Assembly: GCA_030271035.1 (NCBI GenBank)
Contig: JAMBUN010000104.1
Span: 434,001 to 498,000 of the forward strand
Length of the DNA stretch: 64,000 nucleotides
Direction of reading: 5' to 3'
DNA from: Microascus cirrosus
Taxonomy: Eukaryota; Ascomycota; Sordariomycetes; Microascales; Microascaceae
In this document: positions 1-11,581 of the stretch, piece after piece
Layout of the letters: the number at the start of each line of letters is the position of its first letter
How positions within the stretch are numbered: the stretch's first letter is position 1
The notes under the pieces: model-generated
Database searches by the model: none
What the model was told of the DNA's origin: nothing
The model's input: the letters and a program-made list of their open reading frames with translations, nothing else
Made by a program: the position numbers and the translations under genes

Positions 1-183
1 GAGATAGCCAAAAAAGTCGGGCGCTGTCGTCACCGGATTAGCTGCTGTGCCGCCACCCGAGACTGCTGGGGAGACAGCCCCCACCACTGCAACGATCCAC
101 GGGTCGGAGCACTCCCCTCCTTTCTGATATCCACTCCGCTCGCCTTACACAGGGCGAACCCCGAAGAATCGCGGCGCTTAACG

Positions 184-2500
184 ATGCCACCCGCAACGAT
201 GACTCCGAGGGGCTTCGAAGACGAAGAGCTGACGATATCCCTATCTTCCCAAGCCCGTCGCAAGAACCCCGGCAATGGGAGGTCCCAGAACCCGGGCGCT
301 GGCGCTGCCGCCCAACCGCGGTCCGCGAATGCGAAGGCGCCCCTGCTCGAGAGGATCAAGACGGAACAGCGTATCGGCGCCTACAAGGTCCTCCGCACGC
401 TGGGAGAGGGATCCTTCGGCAAGGTGAAACTGGCCGTTCACCATGGTACGGGGCAGCAGGTCGCGCTCAAGATCATCGCGCGGAAGAAGCTTATTAGTAG
501 GGATATGGCCGGCCGTGTCGAGCGTGAGATTGAATACCTGCAACTCCTACGCCACCCTCACATTATCAAGCTGTATGATTCATTCTGTTCTGCGTCTCCT
601 CCTGCCGCTTGCCGGGCGCATTCGTCGCTAATCGCCATCCACTCCCAGGTACACCGTTATCAAGACGCCGGCCGAGATTATCATGGTCCTCGAATATGCC
701 GGTGGAGAGTTGTTCGACTACATCGTCCAGAACGGCCGGATGAAGGAGGCAGAGGCGAGGCGCTTCTTCCAACAGATGATCTGCGCCGTCGAGTACTGCC
801 ACCGTCACAAGATTGTGCACCGCGACCTGAAGCCCGAGAACCTCCTGCTCGACGAGAACCTCAACGTCAAGATTGCCGATTTTGGTCTCAGCAACATCAT
901 GACGGACGGCAACTTTCTGAAGACCAGCTGCGGGAGCCCCAACTACGCCGCGCCCGAGGTCATCGGCGGCAAGCTGTACGCGGGCCCGGAGGTCGACGTC
1001 TGGAGCTGCGGTGTCATCCTCTATGTGCTCCTGGCGGGACGGCTGCCCTTCGACGACGACCACATCCCGAGCCTGTTCGCGAAGATTGCGAAGGGGTCCT
1101 ACACGATCCCGCAGTGGATGGCCCCCGGCGCTGTGAACCTCATCAAGAAGATGCTAGTAGTGAACCCCGTGCAGCGCGTGACGATCGAGGACATCCGGAA
1201 GGACGAGTGGTTCAACACCGACCTACCGCCCTACCTTGAGCTTCCCGTGGAGGAGTTCCTCAACACCGGCGTTGACCCGAACAAGGCCATTAAGAAGAGC
1301 GATATCGCCCCTGGCGCTCCGGCTAATGTCCAGGAGCAGCTGCATGAGGAGGTCACGGAGAAGATCAGTAAGACGATGGGTTACGGGAAGAAGGATGTCG
1401 TGGAGGCGCTAGAGTCCGAGGAGCCGTCAGCCATCAAGGACGCGTACATGATTGTCCGCGAGAACAAACTCATGGAAGTAAACAGTAAGTTGAGGGAGCC
1501 TTGCGGTTATGGTGTATCCACCGTTTCCTGACCTGCTGGCTAATCGAATCACCCACCAGCCGGATTGTCACCTCTGCCGACGAGCGACCAAAGCGCGAGT
1601 CCCATGCCTTCCATGTCGTCAGCCCGGTCGACTTCCTCCTCTGTGGCCACCTCTCGGCCATACAAAAGCAAGGTGGGCATTCTGCCTAGCAGTCTGCCTG
1701 CATATCATAAGGACTTTATTGAAAGGGCAAAGGCGGAAGTGCACGAGGGCCCCTCGGTGGATGCGCTCGAGGAGCCCTCTGGTGTGCGGCCGGAGACGCT
1801 GAAGGAAGAGGCCGCACGGAGGCTGAAGCCGCACTCGCGGGGTAGCCAGCTTCGCCTCGACGAGGCCGGCAGGCGGCCGCACAGTATGACGACGTCCAAC
1901 CCGCCCAAGAAATCGAAACCGGTAAGATGGCAGTTTGGCATCCGGTCGCGTAATACGCCCTGGGAGGCCCTCCTGTGCATCCACAAGGCGCTCCACAAAC
2001 TGGGTGCGACTTACCTCCCGGACGAAGACTATGGCAAGCGGAACGCTGCGGGTGACCAGGACGAAGGCAGTAGTGATGAAGACGAGGGCTATGCGCCGCT
2101 GCGGAGATTCCGCGAGCAGGCGAGTACCCTTGACCCGACGCGCCGGTACAAACTACCGGCGGACCCATGGCGTATCAAGGTCCGCTGGGAGACTTCGGGT
2201 AAGTAAAGCCTTCTCCTTTCACACCTCAGCACTGTCTAACGCTTTTCAGAACTCGGAAAGCCAAAGATCCCGCTCCCTGACACGGCGCCCCCGGAGGCGG
2301 CGAGCGAGAGCCCGTTCGTGGCCATGCACCTGGATATCCAAATCTACGAGATGGAGCAAGGGGTGTACCTCGTGGATTTCAAGTGCTCCGGGTACGAGAC
2401 GCACGATCGGAGGCTACTGGAGGACAAAGAGGTCATGGGACCCTTCCCGTTCCTTGATATGGCAGCGCGGTTGATCATGCAGCTCGCGGAGGCAGACTAG
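184..2500 (+). CDS. SNF1: SNF1/AMPK catalytic alpha subunit, Ser/Thr protein kinase
   Basis: Four exons: 184-572, 649-1484, 1560-2198 and 2250-2500, giving 704 aa. Introns of 76, 75 and 51 bp have GTATGA, GTAAGT and GTAAGT donors. The kinase domain starts after about 60 residues, with the glycine loop GEGSFG, catalytic HRDLKPEN, metal-binding DFGLSN, and activation loop LKTSCGSPNYAAPE. T222 there is the expected activating phosphosite. After the kinase comes a UBA-like/autoinhibitory stretch (KTMGYGKKDVVEALES), then a Ser-rich linker. A C-terminal regulatory domain follows, containing WQFGIRSRNTPWE and ending in YLVDFKCSGYE...FPFLDMAARLI, which binds the beta/gamma subunits in known orthologues. 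In fungi this kinase relieves glucose repression and acts in nucleus and cytoplasm. The ATG at 184 opens the frame; a stretch of about 60 residues before the kinase is usual for mould Snf1. Identification is secure; exact N-terminus slightly less so. Confidence 0.96.
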
Positions 2501-2789
2501 CCTCAAATCTGAACATTGTTGGAATTTACCGCCTTGCGTTTGCTGCAGGGCTGTGTATTTGATGATGGGTCATGGCGTTGTACATTTGCTAGGTCTAATT
2601 TGGTGGGTTTATAGATAGCATACCCCGGGACAAGCGTCATCGGGATGGGGGATCTGGACGAGGTACGGATATGTGTGAGTCAGGCGGGACGAGGTTTAGG
2701 GAGCACACACAAAGATGTTTATCTGTGGTATAATGGCATTCAAAAGTTCACGACAAGATGCGAAGGAGCGCTTCTATAATCGCGTGACG

Positions 2790-4284
2790 CTAGATTGGGG
2801 GCAGGACCTCCTCGTAGTCCTCTACCTTTAGCGTCTCACCCGAGAGTACCCTCTGGATCCTCCCCTCTGTAACCCTAAACTCACCCGGCAACTCCACGCT
2901 CTCGCCGCTCATCATCCCGACCACAGCCTTCGCCGACAGCGCAGCAACCGGCATGCCGTGCCCTGTATACCCCCCGCAAATGAACAGCCCCTTCCCATCG
3001 ACGAGTGAGCCGGGTATCTCGCCGACCCAGGGGTTCGCGTCCGCCGAGAAGCCGATTATGCCCGACCACTCGTAACCCGCGGGCATCTCCCCTTCACCTC
3101 CCGGGCTGAGGACCTTGTTCAGGTTGGAGCGGAGGTGAGACGCGACGACAGGGTCTATAGCATCGTCTGAGGAGGTCCCCCAACCTTTATTTGCGCCTAG
3201 CGACCTTCCGCCGCCGTAGATGAGGTGGTGCGTGCTCTTGGTTTGAACTAGGTAGTCATCCATCCGGGTGACCCCCTCGCTCATGAAGACGTAGGAGTGG
3301 TTGAGCGGCTGCGTATCCCTCCACTCCGGGGCCAGCGCAGCGACCTGGCCTTGGACGGGGACTATCACTCCAGTGAAGCGCGGGATTATTCTCGAGGTAT
3401 AGCCATTACACGCCACAAGCACCTGCGACGCTGCGACCTGGCCCCGCGGTGTGTGCACGATCCACGAGTCGTTGTAGCGCTGAATATCCACAACGCTCGT
3501 CCACGTCTGGAGATTAAAATCCTTGGATCTGTCGAGTAGGTCCTCGAGGACCCAGGTTACCAGGCGATAGGGCCATAGCGAGGCAGCGTGCGTCTGTACC
3601 ACGGCCCCCACCGCGCCCTGCAGCCGCAGCTCTGACAGGGCCTCTCTATCCGTCTCAAGGCGGACCGTTTCAGCAAGAGACGGATCCAATTTCTTCAGCT
3701 TCTCGAGGTTCTGCCTTGCGATGCCCACAAGGCGGTCCTCGTACAGCGCGTGTACGCCGGAGATGGTGACCCAGTCGCAGGGGATCTCCTTCTCCTCCAC
3801 CAGCGCCTTCAGGAAGTGGTAGTTGCGAAGCTCGAAGGAGGCGATGTGCGGCTTGTTTGCGAATATGTTGGGCTGACAGTGGCCGCCGTTCTGGTAACGT
3901 CAGCATGATACCCTCTCTAGGCTTGAGAGTATACGCGTGGGGAGTAGGAGTAAGGGTAGTCGTGACATATAGGGGTGAAGAGAACCACCAGACTGGGCCT
4001 GCGGTGTGGGCTGGAATGGAAAAAGACGAAAAACGCACCCGCCCCGTAGCACCCCACGAAACCTCCCTCGCCTCAAGCAGCAAAACGCCTCTCCCCTTCT
4101 CACACAGTTCCCTCGCCGCAAAAGCACCCGTGATTCCCGCGCCGATGACCACCACGTCCGCGGTGGCAGGCAGCTCATCCGTCGACCGGTGGCCCTGCAG
4201 GCGGGGCTTGCGATGCCAGTAGGAATGCGTGGGGTTGGCCGAGGGGAGGTCGGATTGCAGATCTTGTATCTTGAGGCCTGTCAT
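2790..4284 (-). CDS. FAD-dependent oxidoreductase, DAO/glycine-oxidase-like family
   Basis: Two exons, 4284-4039 and 3890-2790, separated by a 148-bp intron (GTGCGT donor, CCAG acceptor), give 448 aa. A Rossmann FAD-binding motif lies near residues 45-65 (VVVIGAGITGAFAARELCEK), followed by the glutamate-ended strand LLLEA and WGATGRNGGHCQP across the splice junction. This RNGG-type loop is typical of DAO-family flavoproteins. The C-terminal FAD contact is GLFICGGYTGHGMPVAALSAK. The family oxidises amines, N-methyl amino acids or D-amino acids; the substrate cannot be read here. I see no signal peptide. It lies tail-to-tail with SNF1 (289 bp apart) and 508 bp downstream of the eIF2-beta stop on the same strand, with no functional link visible. 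Confidence 0.9.
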
Positions 4285-4792
4285 CTTTTAAGGGAGGGAT
4301 GGGGAGGGATGTTTCCTACAACTGGGTCGACGTTGAGGTGTAAGGCCTAGTTTGAGATGGTTGAGAGCGTGCAATGGGAGATAAACGGCGGTTGTATCCC
4401 GATGAGGGGCAACCCCACCACAGCAGCGGTTTACCACAAATGCACACATGTACAGAAGCATCACAGAGCAAGCCCCAAGAGACCGTTAAATTCCAATCTA
4501 CTGTGATTTGAACGTAATGCTATCGGGCCGTCTGCTCCAACTCCCTCATGCTAAATGCAGAAATGGCCTGGCCCTCACCGCCCATACCAGGCGCCACGGC
4601 CCACCGGAAGCCTTTTCCGCCTCCCCATCATGGGCCATACAAGGTCCGCTGCCATTCTGCCATCCGTATTTTCAAACCTCATGAAACCTTTCGTATCCTC
4701 ATAAGCCCGGGACTCCATTCTCAACACACTCATTCCCCCAACGGAAAAGTGAACGGGCCAGCCAAGAACACCGAATGCCAACCAACAACCCC

Positions 4793-6338
4793 TTACGGCA
4801 TCTTCTTCCTCTTGCCGATCTGGGCCGTGAAACCGGTCTTGATTGCCGTGACACTGCGTCTCGACCCGCACGAGTTGCAGGTAAGGAAGTACAGGCGGTT
4901 CTCACCCTTGCTGAGCTCCGTGTCGGGAGACTTGCACGTTTTGCACGTCACATATTCGACTAGGAAACCTGTTAGCACATACCGAACAACGGATGAATGC
5001 ACAGGTATGGGAATCCACTCACTGATGTATTTTCTCAGCACGTTCTCGATCTGCTTCTGCTGGAAACGACCCTTGATCACCAACCGCCTACTCCCGTCTA
5101 CGGAGCCGCTCGTTCCCAGCTCAGCGAATAGGTAGGCAGTCACGTGCTCGTCAGTCCGCTTCATCCGTTTGCAGATCTCGGCGATGTTGGCAAAGATGGT
5201 CTTCTTGTTGCCCTCACGCATGCACTGCGGCGGGGGGATCTTGTAGCTCTTGGTGCCGCTGAGGGCGTGGTCCGGGTTCTTCTGCGCCAGCGACGCAAAG
5301 AAGCGCTGCAGGAGCGGGTTGTACGCGATGGTCCGGCTGTCGTCGTGCGCCCAGATACCCGTACCAGCGTCCATGTCGCCCTCCTGCACCGGCTCCGCCG
5401 CGCCCTCCTCCTTGCCCTCCATGTCGAGGGCCTTGAGCTTGGCAGCGAACTCATCCTCGTCCGTGTCCTTGGGCTTCTTCTTCTTCTTCTTCTTCATCGA
5501 GAGGTCGAGGCCCGGGTCCTCGCCGTCGGCCGCGGCAGCACCATCACCGCCGTCTTCGATTTCGACCTTCTTCTTCTTCTTCTTTTTCTTCATGAGCGAC
5601 AGGTCGAGGGCCGGATCTTCGGGGACATCGCCGTTGGCGCCGGCCTCGGCCTCAGGGCGGGCAGGATCAGCGTCTTTGAGAGCCGCCGACAAGGGGGGCG
5701 TGCGCGGGGTGTGCGACATGGCGGTATCCTTAGACTCGTCCATGACGGAGTTTGTTATCGTGACGGATCCGTCTGAATCGACGACTACTTGTTCTCTCGT
5801 GAAGGTCACCGACTTTCGCTTTCTGCGCTCGAGGGGGGGTGTCTGTGGTATGACTCAGTCAATGGATGGTCGCCCTCGACACGGCCGTTTGCGGTGGCGA
5901 GTGAAGAACTTTTTTCTTCGGGATAAGTGAGGTGGACGGAAATTGTGTGACGAGGGAAGAAGCAGATAAATCCCGGATTTATTTTGTTTCGTCAGGATTG
6001 AATCAAGCCTTGACGGTGTTGGTGATTCTGAATTTTTGGGAACTGATGACCCAACCGACGAAACTTTGACAGATCTGGCGGTTGGTGGCGGGCGGTCGAC
6101 GAGTGTGGAGGGGTAAATTTTAGTGCGCCGGCTGGGGCAAGAACAGTGGGGGCGGCTCGAGCGAGGGAGGGGTCGAGCTGCGATGCTTGGGGGGTGGGCA
6201 TGTCGCAGAAACAGTGCACCTTGGCCCTGTAAACGGAGGAGGGACGCGGCTAGGTAGGGCCAGGGATGACTACAGAAGGTAAGGGACCGGAAGTCCGATG
6301 TTACTAACCTCTGGATTTACGATGGCGGTTGTCGCCAT
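4793..6338 (-). CDS. SUI3: Translation initiation factor eIF2 subunit beta
   Basis: Proposed exons are 6338-6309, 5842-5023 and 4959-4793, giving 338 aa. The factor is part of the eIF2-GTP-initiator tRNA complex. Two lysine blocks, about eight and seven K, follow LSLM and LSMK; in known orthologues these bind eIF5 and eIF2B-epsilon. The C-terminal core has the zinc finger CKTC...CNSCGS. The second intron (63 bp, 5022-4960, GTGAGT...CTAG) is an exact multiple of three with no stop; removing it restores LRKYIIEYVTCKTC. Conserved N-terminal coding (RRKRKSVTF) begins at an acceptor (5843-5844) with no ATG before it in that exon. A ten-codon exon MATTAIVNPE at 6338-6309, with a phase-0 GTTAGT donor, fits in frame and implies a 466-bp first intron. 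The first exon is inferred; the rest is clear. Confidence 0.9.
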
Positions 6339-8530
6339 GACTGCTGGCTCAGGGAGGGGTTTGGTGATGAAGGCGGCGGCTCGCGACGAGCTTCGAAGGG
6401 TTCTTGGAGCGCTAATAAATGAGTATGGATCCGCAAGCTTCCTGATGTCCGAGATAGGACGCGTATCCCTTGCGCGTGTGGGTAACGGTTGCAATGAAGC
6501 TGGTGCGATGATGGAGGAGCGAGGTGCAGTGTAGATAATATAACGATGTCGACAGAGTTGCGCCGGATGGACCCTAACGAGTTAACGATCACAACAGGCT
6601 ATCCTACAGGTTACTCTCGCCAGCCAGAGGGGTCATCCCGCCGTATCACGACCTCTCGCCTCCTGCCCCACCTGTCGCCGCAGACAGAGGATGAGTCAGC
6701 CACTCGCTCTCCGGCCGAGAAAAGGTGGGCGGCCGGGGAAGAACCCAGGTTTTCCCGGCACGCCAGCTCTATTCGACGAACATTCCGTTGTTGCGCCGAC
6801 ACAGTCCAACTACGCAGACGGACTGAACGACGATGAAATCTTTCCATATTCATACAATGGTAAACCACACCTGACTCCCTCTATAATTAAGCAGGTGGGA
6901 GTACTAATTATGGAGACGAGTTCTCGAGTGAGCTAAGCATGAATCTTGTCAAGTGGCTTGTCTGAACGATCTGAATTTATACCAACGACTCACCTCGATT
7001 CGGGGCGTGGGGCAGACCATTGCGGCAAGCCTTTACCAAGAAGGTACATCGAGTATTATGCGGTCTCCGCCGGCAGGACTGGTGGATAGTCACAGACGAG
7101 ATTGAATTCTAGAACCATTGGCAATGGCAGCCCTGTTGGGCTGAGCTACGACAGCAAAACCAGCTCCTGGCTCCGGTCCAGGCCAGGGTTCAACGCGAAT
7201 TGCCTGAACACAGCGGGACAGATTTCTCGGCGGCACGGCTTCGGGTCGAAGGATCTGGCGGTATCGGATGTACTTGCATCCACTTCTCAATTATTATGAG
7301 TCCCGGCTGTTCGGAGAAGTTGATGAGCAGGATGATCACGCGTTCCGATCGAATCCCCAGTAATGCTGCGATCGGCTGATGTCCACAACGAGGCTCAGGT
7401 ATCAACCGCGAGCGTTTTGACGCTTGGAATCCCTCTCCCAGGGGATGATGCCCAGGTTGGGCTCGGCTTGGATGCGGCCGTCTAATGGCCCCACGGTAGC
7501 TTTCCCCTGAATACCAGAGTGGTGAATTTTGGGTCCGACATTCCACTTACAGGGAGAACTTGGACACGAAGTTGCGATTTATAATCTTGTGCGGATTAGA
7601 AGGGATCCAGACAATGAATCGTTGCAGCTCGACTTCGTAGGTGAATATGCGGAACTCGGTGGGTTTATTCTAATCTAAGAGTTTTGCCCATTTCATTAGT
7701 TCCAGGAACTCGCCTTGCAGGATGTGGCCGAAGACAAGGATATCGACGTTCTCGTATCTTTGGGCACCCCTAATAGTACGGCCGAGGGCCACACGCGAGG
7801 TTCACTCGAATGATTACCCGTATGGGCCAGTCATGGCTAATTCCATTGTCCTGGAGCGTCGAAGAGATCCGCTAGACTGACACCCGGTCTATGAAGCCGT
7901 ACTGAATCAAACATATAACGGCCGAAGGCAGAAGAAGCTACGCGGAGACGGAAAGTTCGGCCATATTCACGAGACCCGAATGTATCCTGCCCTCCCAGCA
8001 ATTTCACTTCCATTGCCGCCCCTTCCCAGTTCTAGACAGGAACATCCAGCACATCTGTTCTCAAAGAACATTATCAACTGAGCCAGGATATTAAATATGT
8101 AAAACGATATAATTCCATTTTTATTGGACAACTGCCATGTTGTTTCCGAACGCATCACCGCGCCTCAACGACGAGAAGAGGTGGAAGCCCAGCGAGCTTT
8201 TTCCGAGATACCGTATATCACGTGACCAATGCGTATCTGTGAGGTCAGGGAGTATCCAGCTCTCCGAACCGGAAGCTCGCACCCCAACTCCCAGAACCGA
8301 AGCTCATAGCCGGCAGCCTGCACCACGGATCCTACGACGTCAGGCGGGCTCAATCTCGGATATCTCACAAGGCCCATTGAGCCCATCACCCGCCACCAGC
8401 GAAGCTCGACCAGCTGCGATACCGTTTCCCGAGCGCCACTGCCCTAGCCTCGGCGCTCCCACGACCGGCAACCGGCAAACACTTCCACTTCTTCCGATCC
8501 CACATCCTCGACACCTACTCACCCTCCAAC
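6339..8530. other. Gene-poor interval between eIF2-beta and MIM2
   Basis: About 2.2 kb without a supported gene. The part next to 6338 is likely the eIF2-beta promoter and the last 200 bp the MIM2 promoter. ORFs here are short and overlapping, with no recognisable domain, except for a possible patatin-like fragment near 7700. Confidence 0.5.
7700..7810 (+). pseudogene. Possible degraded patatin-like fragment
   Basis: A 37-codon open stretch contains DIDVLVSLGTPN. One frame away upstream sits NPISL-like coding (around 7687-7699). The order NPI, then a short helix, then a DxLVSLGT strand resembles the end of patatin-like phospholipase domains. A stop (TGA) follows at 7811 and the flanks are frame-broken, so this would be a relic. 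The match is short and could be chance. Confidence 0.25.
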
Positions 8531-8938
8531 ATGTCATCCGAATCTTACGTTATTGAGCCGGAGTTGTCGGAGAAGGACGAGGTCGATAGCCTGCCCTCGA
8601 TAGCGAGTAGTGCGCTGGATTCGGATGACGACGTGGATGAGGCACAGGAGGAGTGGGAGCGGAGTCTGGAGCAGCTGCAGATGCTTCTGACGATGATATT
8701 AATACCGTTCGCGGGGAAGTACTTTGGGAGGAAATTTGCCTACTGGAGTGAGTTTGATCCCTTTGCCCTGGTCTCCAGGAAGATACCAGTGTCTTATTTA
8801 AGCATGGAACCGTGAGTGCTGACGACGTGGATAGGCTGGGGCAGATATATGGAGTGGATGCATGGTGTCGAGATACGATGGTCAAGCAAGAAGACGTTCA
8901 AGGCGGTTGGCGCTGCGGAGGCTGCTGTCTCATTATAA
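8531..8938 (+). CDS. MIM2: Mitochondrial import protein 2 (MIM complex, outer membrane)
   Basis: Two exons, 8531-8747 and 8835-8938, with an 87-bp intron (GTGAGT...GATAG), encode 106 aa. The N-terminus is acidic and cytosolic-looking (many D/E, residues 1-45). It is followed by a single hydrophobic segment LLTMILIPFAGKYFGRK (about residues 53-70) and AYWSWGRYMEWMHGVEIRW, which reads through the splice junction. The short C-tail ends AAEAAVSL. This order matches fungal Mim2, a small single-pass outer-membrane protein. With Mim1 it inserts alpha-helical outer-membrane proteins and helps assemble TOM. Yeast Mim2 is similarly small. The unspliced frame ends in unrelated residues, which supports the intron. 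The closest alternative would be another small tail-anchored outer-membrane protein. Confidence 0.75.
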
Positions 8939-9699
8939 AGAGCGGGAGGATACACACGGGATTGAGCAAGAAGGTTAATCGAGCGCTTGGATATGTTCGA
9001 CTCTATTATATGATATGGCCCCATAGCCAAAGGGCTAGTCGTGCCTCGAGTATCCGCCGAGGAAGAGGGCACATTTGTTACTTTCAACGATGCATCACGA
9101 GGTTTATAGACACTAAACAAAAAATGCGCAGGTTGGGACACGGGCAATCGAGGCGGTTATTACTGTAATACGTGCTAGCTACACGGACACCCTTCAGAGC
9201 GAGCCTACGGAGATCATCCCAAGTCACCAAATAGGCCATTGTGAGAAGAAACCAACAAGAAAAGATGCAAGACGCAGTCCTGATTATACTGCTGATCGAC
9301 TAGTTACACGTAATCCCTCTATGTCATCCTTTCCATCCAGTCCCTAGTGCCATGCAAGACACAATGTCATAACCGTAAGCCCGTCCGTGTCGGAAGAGAA
9401 AAGCCGCAAATCACACCCCGTATCGACTCCTGGCTGTAGTCCCACACAAATTGCCCGCTTAAAAAGGAAAGAAAAAGAAAAAGAAAACGCAAGGGATAAT
9501 ACGAAAGATGTTGCAAACAAGCCGCCGAAAAGAAAAAACGCCGTCCATCACCAATCCGCGCCGCGGGAAGAAGGTAGGGGGTTCAAGCGAGAGTCCAAGT
9601 GCTCTCCGTCTGAATACCGCCAGACTGTCAGGACGGCGGACCATGTCTCTGACCGCGTACCTCGGCTCATTGTCTTTCATGACGCCCGTCGGCGCCCGT
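8939..9699. other. Intergenic region between convergent genes
   Basis: 761 bp between the MIM2 stop and the stop of the MARVEL gene on the opposite strand. It probably holds both 3' UTRs. An A/G-rich patch lies near 9465-9490. No gene seen. Confidence 0.5.
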
Positions 9700-10230
9700 C
9701 TAGACGCTAATCTGCGTCATACTCGGCCTCGATGTCGGGATCGAGAACCCTCTAGGCCTCGCGTCCTTCCACGTGAAGTATGTGGAGCCTACGAAGCACG
9801 CGAACAGGAACCACATGAACGCCGCCCCAGCCTGGATCTCCCTACACCTCTTCTCGTCGTCCGCGCTGCCCCACGCGATCCAGCTGCCGGGCAGATCGTC
9901 CTTCTTCTCCTTGATGTCCCCGCAGTTAACCACCCCGAGCTTCGCGGAGAGGACGATGGCGCCAATGAATGAGAGGAGAGATGCCGCGGCGTCGGCGGGG
10001 AGCTGGATGTTGGTGCTCTCGAGCGAGGGGAACAAACGTGCGAGAAGGCCGTAGGTGGCGGCGATCCAGGAGACGACGATGACGAACATGGTGAAGTTGA
10101 CGGCTGCGGTGGCGGAGGAGGAAGCGGAGGTGGAGAGGGCTATTACGTTGCCAATCAGGGCAGTGAGGAGGAGGCACCAGAGGAGCTGGAGGCCGCGGAG
10201 GCCGGTCTTGAGGAGCCCGAGCTCCAGCAT
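9700..10230 (-). CDS. MARVEL-domain four-pass membrane protein
   Basis: A single exon of 176 aa starting at the ATG at 10230 (MLELGLLKTGLRGLQ). An in-frame extension to 10458 is basic, low in hydrophobicity and unlike the family, so I take the inner ATG. Four hydrophobic segments are visible: LLWCLLLTALIGNVIAL (about 14-31), FTMFVIVVSWIAATYGLLA (about 44-63), a segment with LLSFIGAIVLSAKLG (about 82-96), and FMWFLFACFVGSTYF (about 138-152). Between TM3 and TM4 is a cysteine/charged loop (VVNCGDIKEKK). This layout is that of fungal MARVEL proteins related to Nce102/Fhn1, which sit in plasma-membrane eisosome domains. Whether it is the Nce102 orthologue itself or a paralogue cannot be decided here. 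Confidence 0.8.
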   Translation of the reverse strand: MLELGLLKTGLRGLQLLWCLLLTALIGNVIALSTSASSSATAAVNFTMFVIVVSWIAATYGLLARLFPSLESTNIQLPADAAASLLSFIGAIVLSAKLGVVNCGDIKEKKDDLPGSWIAWGSADDEKRCREIQAGAAFMWFLFACFVGSTYFTWKDARPRGFSIPTSRPSMTQISV

Positions 10231-11557
10231 GGTGGGAACGGGCGGCACGGTTTTTTGCGGTTTTTCGCGGTGTTCGTATGGGAGGTCAGATCGGTGCCGT
10301 GAGGAGAAGATAGTCAGCGCTGACGTTCGGCGTGGAGCTTTTCTGCGTCTGCGATTGTCTGGAGGGTGGATAGATACCGCGTGTGTCGTTAGAGCTGAAC
10401 TGAGTGACGATAGCTTCGAGGTAGCGATGTGTGTAAGTGGTGTGGAGAAAGTAAACACCGGGTGCCTAGGGACCCAGTAGCTGCGAGAGACAAGGATAAT
10501 ATACGGGAATACTTCCTTTATGGCGGAATTGATCGAGGGCCGTCACTAGGGACAAAAGGGAAAGAAAACCGTCGTGGAGGGGTATCCACCAGGAGCACTC
10601 GAGAGAAAGTCGAGGTCGAAACAAAGAGATTCTGATGGTGGGAAGCTACCCCGGTGACGATCTCCCCGTGGCACCCGGTTGCTCAGTGGACGGCCGTTGC
10701 TGCCCCTTTGGCCGGGTGATCGGCGGGTGGGGCGCTGCAGGGGTCGCTTTAATAGGCTGCGTCTCGGTGGGGCCCTCTTTATGGCTCCCATTCATCGAGG
10801 ATATATCAAGAGCTTTTATTCTTCAGAGATCCTGCTTTTGGAGAATCTGTTGTGTGTATTCCGGCCGCCCGAGGAAGTGTATTTTCTTCCTGGAAGAGGA
10901 TATCGCCCGGTGCGTACAGCTGGAATGTTGGCGGCAGGCCCGGCGCTACTGGCCAGTGATCGCGGCCGTTCTGGCAGTGCCCTGCGGCCGGCCACCCCAC
11001 TGGCATCGACTGGCCGGGAGCACTCCCCAGGGTGCCTCGTCTGCCGCGCGCCACATTGAAGAAGCCGCCAGGGCCCATCAACCCTGGCGGACGCTGAGGT
11101 CTACAGCGCTATCTTCACTCGTGGGTTCCACGCCTTCTCAGAGGATACCGCCTTGATGGTACGATTGGTTACGATGGTTACGACTCCCTCCGCCTTCGTT
11201 GCGTGGTTGGATGCCGGTTGGCCAGCCAGCGGCTTCGACCGTGCCACTGGGTATATGGTGGGTGATATGAGGATGGGAAGTAGCATCGTGTTGCGTCTCG
11301 TCCGTGGCCCCACCACGGTAGTCTTGCCCTTCATGGGTGTTCATATATGGACTTCAGATAAGAACTCCTAATGATAAGATTGTGTGCGTGTTTTCCATGG
11401 AATAGCCTGTTCGTTGTCGAGATGAATACTGGAACATGCGTGTGTGAAACCAAAAGTACTTTTACGTGAAGCAGAGGGTTTATCAGCGGGAAAATCCACA
11501 GCTGAATCCAACATGCCATGGCTCTCGACGTGAAATGCGAAGACAACGTATTCATAA

Positions 11558-11581
11558 ACACCTACCCTGACACCTACCCTG
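11558..11581. repeat. Perfect 12-bp tandem duplication
   Basis: The 12-mer ACACCTACCCTG occurs twice head-to-tail with no spacer. Two copies only; a minor local duplication. Confidence 0.8.

Noticed and set aside
5144..5930. Long plus-strand ORFs with Phe and Leu runs
   Set aside because: Antisense shadows of the eIF2-beta lysine blocks (AAG repeats read as CTT/TTC).
5992..6201. ATG at 6201 as a possible eIF2-beta start
   Set aside because: Its frame runs to a stop without a fitting splice donor, and the product resembles no eIF2-beta N-terminus; the 6338 exon fits better in phase and context.
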